Below are positions 7,906 through 8,038 of a DNA stretch of 8,038 bases, in pieces. Made by a program: the position numbers and the translations under genes. Within the stretch, counting starts at the first letter, position 1. The number at the start of each line of letters is the position of its first letter. Source of the DNA: Myxococcales bacterium (GTDB lineage Bacteria > Myxococcota_C > UBA6777); assembly GCA_027005175.1 (NCBI GenBank), contig JALTMC010000071.1, forward strand, positions 1 to 8,038, read 5' to 3'. The notes beneath the pieces are model-generated. The model saw only the letters and a program-made list of their open reading frames with translations, had not been told where the DNA came from and made no database searches.

Positions 7906-7930
7906 TATCAAAAACTTTAAAAATAATAAA
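7902..7930 (-). promoter_or_regulatory. Candidate sigma70-type promoter for the four-gene operon
   Basis: On the minus strand the -10 box TAGAAT (7907-7902) matches the consensus at five of six positions. At a 17-nt spacing lies the weak -35 box TTTATT (7930-7925, three of six). The surrounding segment is strongly AT-rich (runs of T and A at 7908-7939), unlike the genes, as expected for a promoter. The predicted start would be near 7895, inside the palindrome. Confidence 0.45.
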
Positions 7931-7939
7931 AGTAGTTTT

Positions 7940-8038
7940 GGGAGAGGTTTGTTGGGAGAGGTTTGTTGGGAGAGGTTTGTTGGGAGAGGTTTGTTGGGAG
8001 AGGTTTGTTGGGAGAGGTTTGTTGGGAGAGGTTTGTTG
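7940..8038. repeat. 14-bp tandem repeat array, at least 7 copies, continuing past the window
   Basis: Seven identical copies of GGGAGAGGTTTGTT run from 7940 to 8037, and base 8038 begins an eighth. Copies are perfect, which suggests recent expansion by slippage or active homogenisation. Each unit pairs a purine block (GGGAGAGG) with a T-rich block (TTTGTT). The array ends immediately upstream of the AT-rich promoter segment. It is stop-free in all six frames, so an open frame through it does not show that it is coding. Its true length cannot be seen. Confidence 0.95.

Noticed and set aside
7681-7911. Minus-strand 76-codon frame in the leader
   Set aside because: It would begin at a TTG within the candidate promoter, lacks a ribosome-binding site, shows no family features, and its FKRFKRF piece is only the translation of the 9-bp duplication.
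7763-8038. Minus-strand frame open from the right edge to a TGA at 7763, possibly the end of an upstream gene with a 14-residue repeat
   Set aside because: The 14-bp array has no stops in any frame, so openness there is uninformative. The 59 sense codons after the array cross an AT-rich promoter-like stretch and do not look like a protein domain. More sequence to the right would settle it.
7838-8038. CRISPR array
   Set aside because: The 14-bp units are directly contiguous with no spacers, and no cas genes are present.

Overview
All four genes in this window lie on the minus strand. They read right to left with gaps of only 32, 38 and 19 nt, so they look like one operon. Every product is a signalling protein; no metabolic, transport, phage or transposon gene is visible. 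The base composition is near balanced. Multi-domain hybrid kinases, an excisionase-type helix-turn-helix fused to a receiver, and PilZ proteins together suggest a signalling-rich Gram-negative bacterium. A Myxococcota or other former deltaproteobacterial lineage fits best, but this is an inference from architecture only and is weak.

Layout in the direction of transcription. Positions 8038-7940 hold at least seven perfect copies of a 14-bp tandem repeat that runs off the window edge. Positions 7930-7891 hold a candidate promoter whose -10 box overlaps a perfect 7+1+7 palindrome. A leader of about 240 nt follows. Then come: (1) 7649-7044, an N-terminal MerR/excisionase-type DNA-binding domain fused to a C-terminal receiver; (2) 7011-4951, a protein with an intact PilZ domain, a degenerate second PilZ/YcgR-like region and a C-terminal half that faintly resembles acetyltransferase folds; (3) 4912-1046, a 1288-residue membrane hybrid kinase with an N-terminal multi-TM sensor, a GAF-like domain, a first kinase core, a Thr/Ser/Pro-rich linker, a receiver and a second complete kinase core; (4) 1026 to beyond position 1, a soluble receiver-kinase protein whose end is cut by the window edge.

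Together the genes encode three histidine-kinase cores, three receivers, one DNA-binding output and one predicted cyclic-di-GMP input. A reasonable hypothesis is a locally encoded phosphorelay. The membrane kinase would sense a signal, pass phosphate through its own receiver and second kinase and/or to the receiver-kinase, and end at the DNA-binding receiver, which may regulate its own operon at the palindrome. The PilZ protein would add a cyclic-di-GMP input or output. The wiring is inferred from domain content and gene order, not shown by the sequence.
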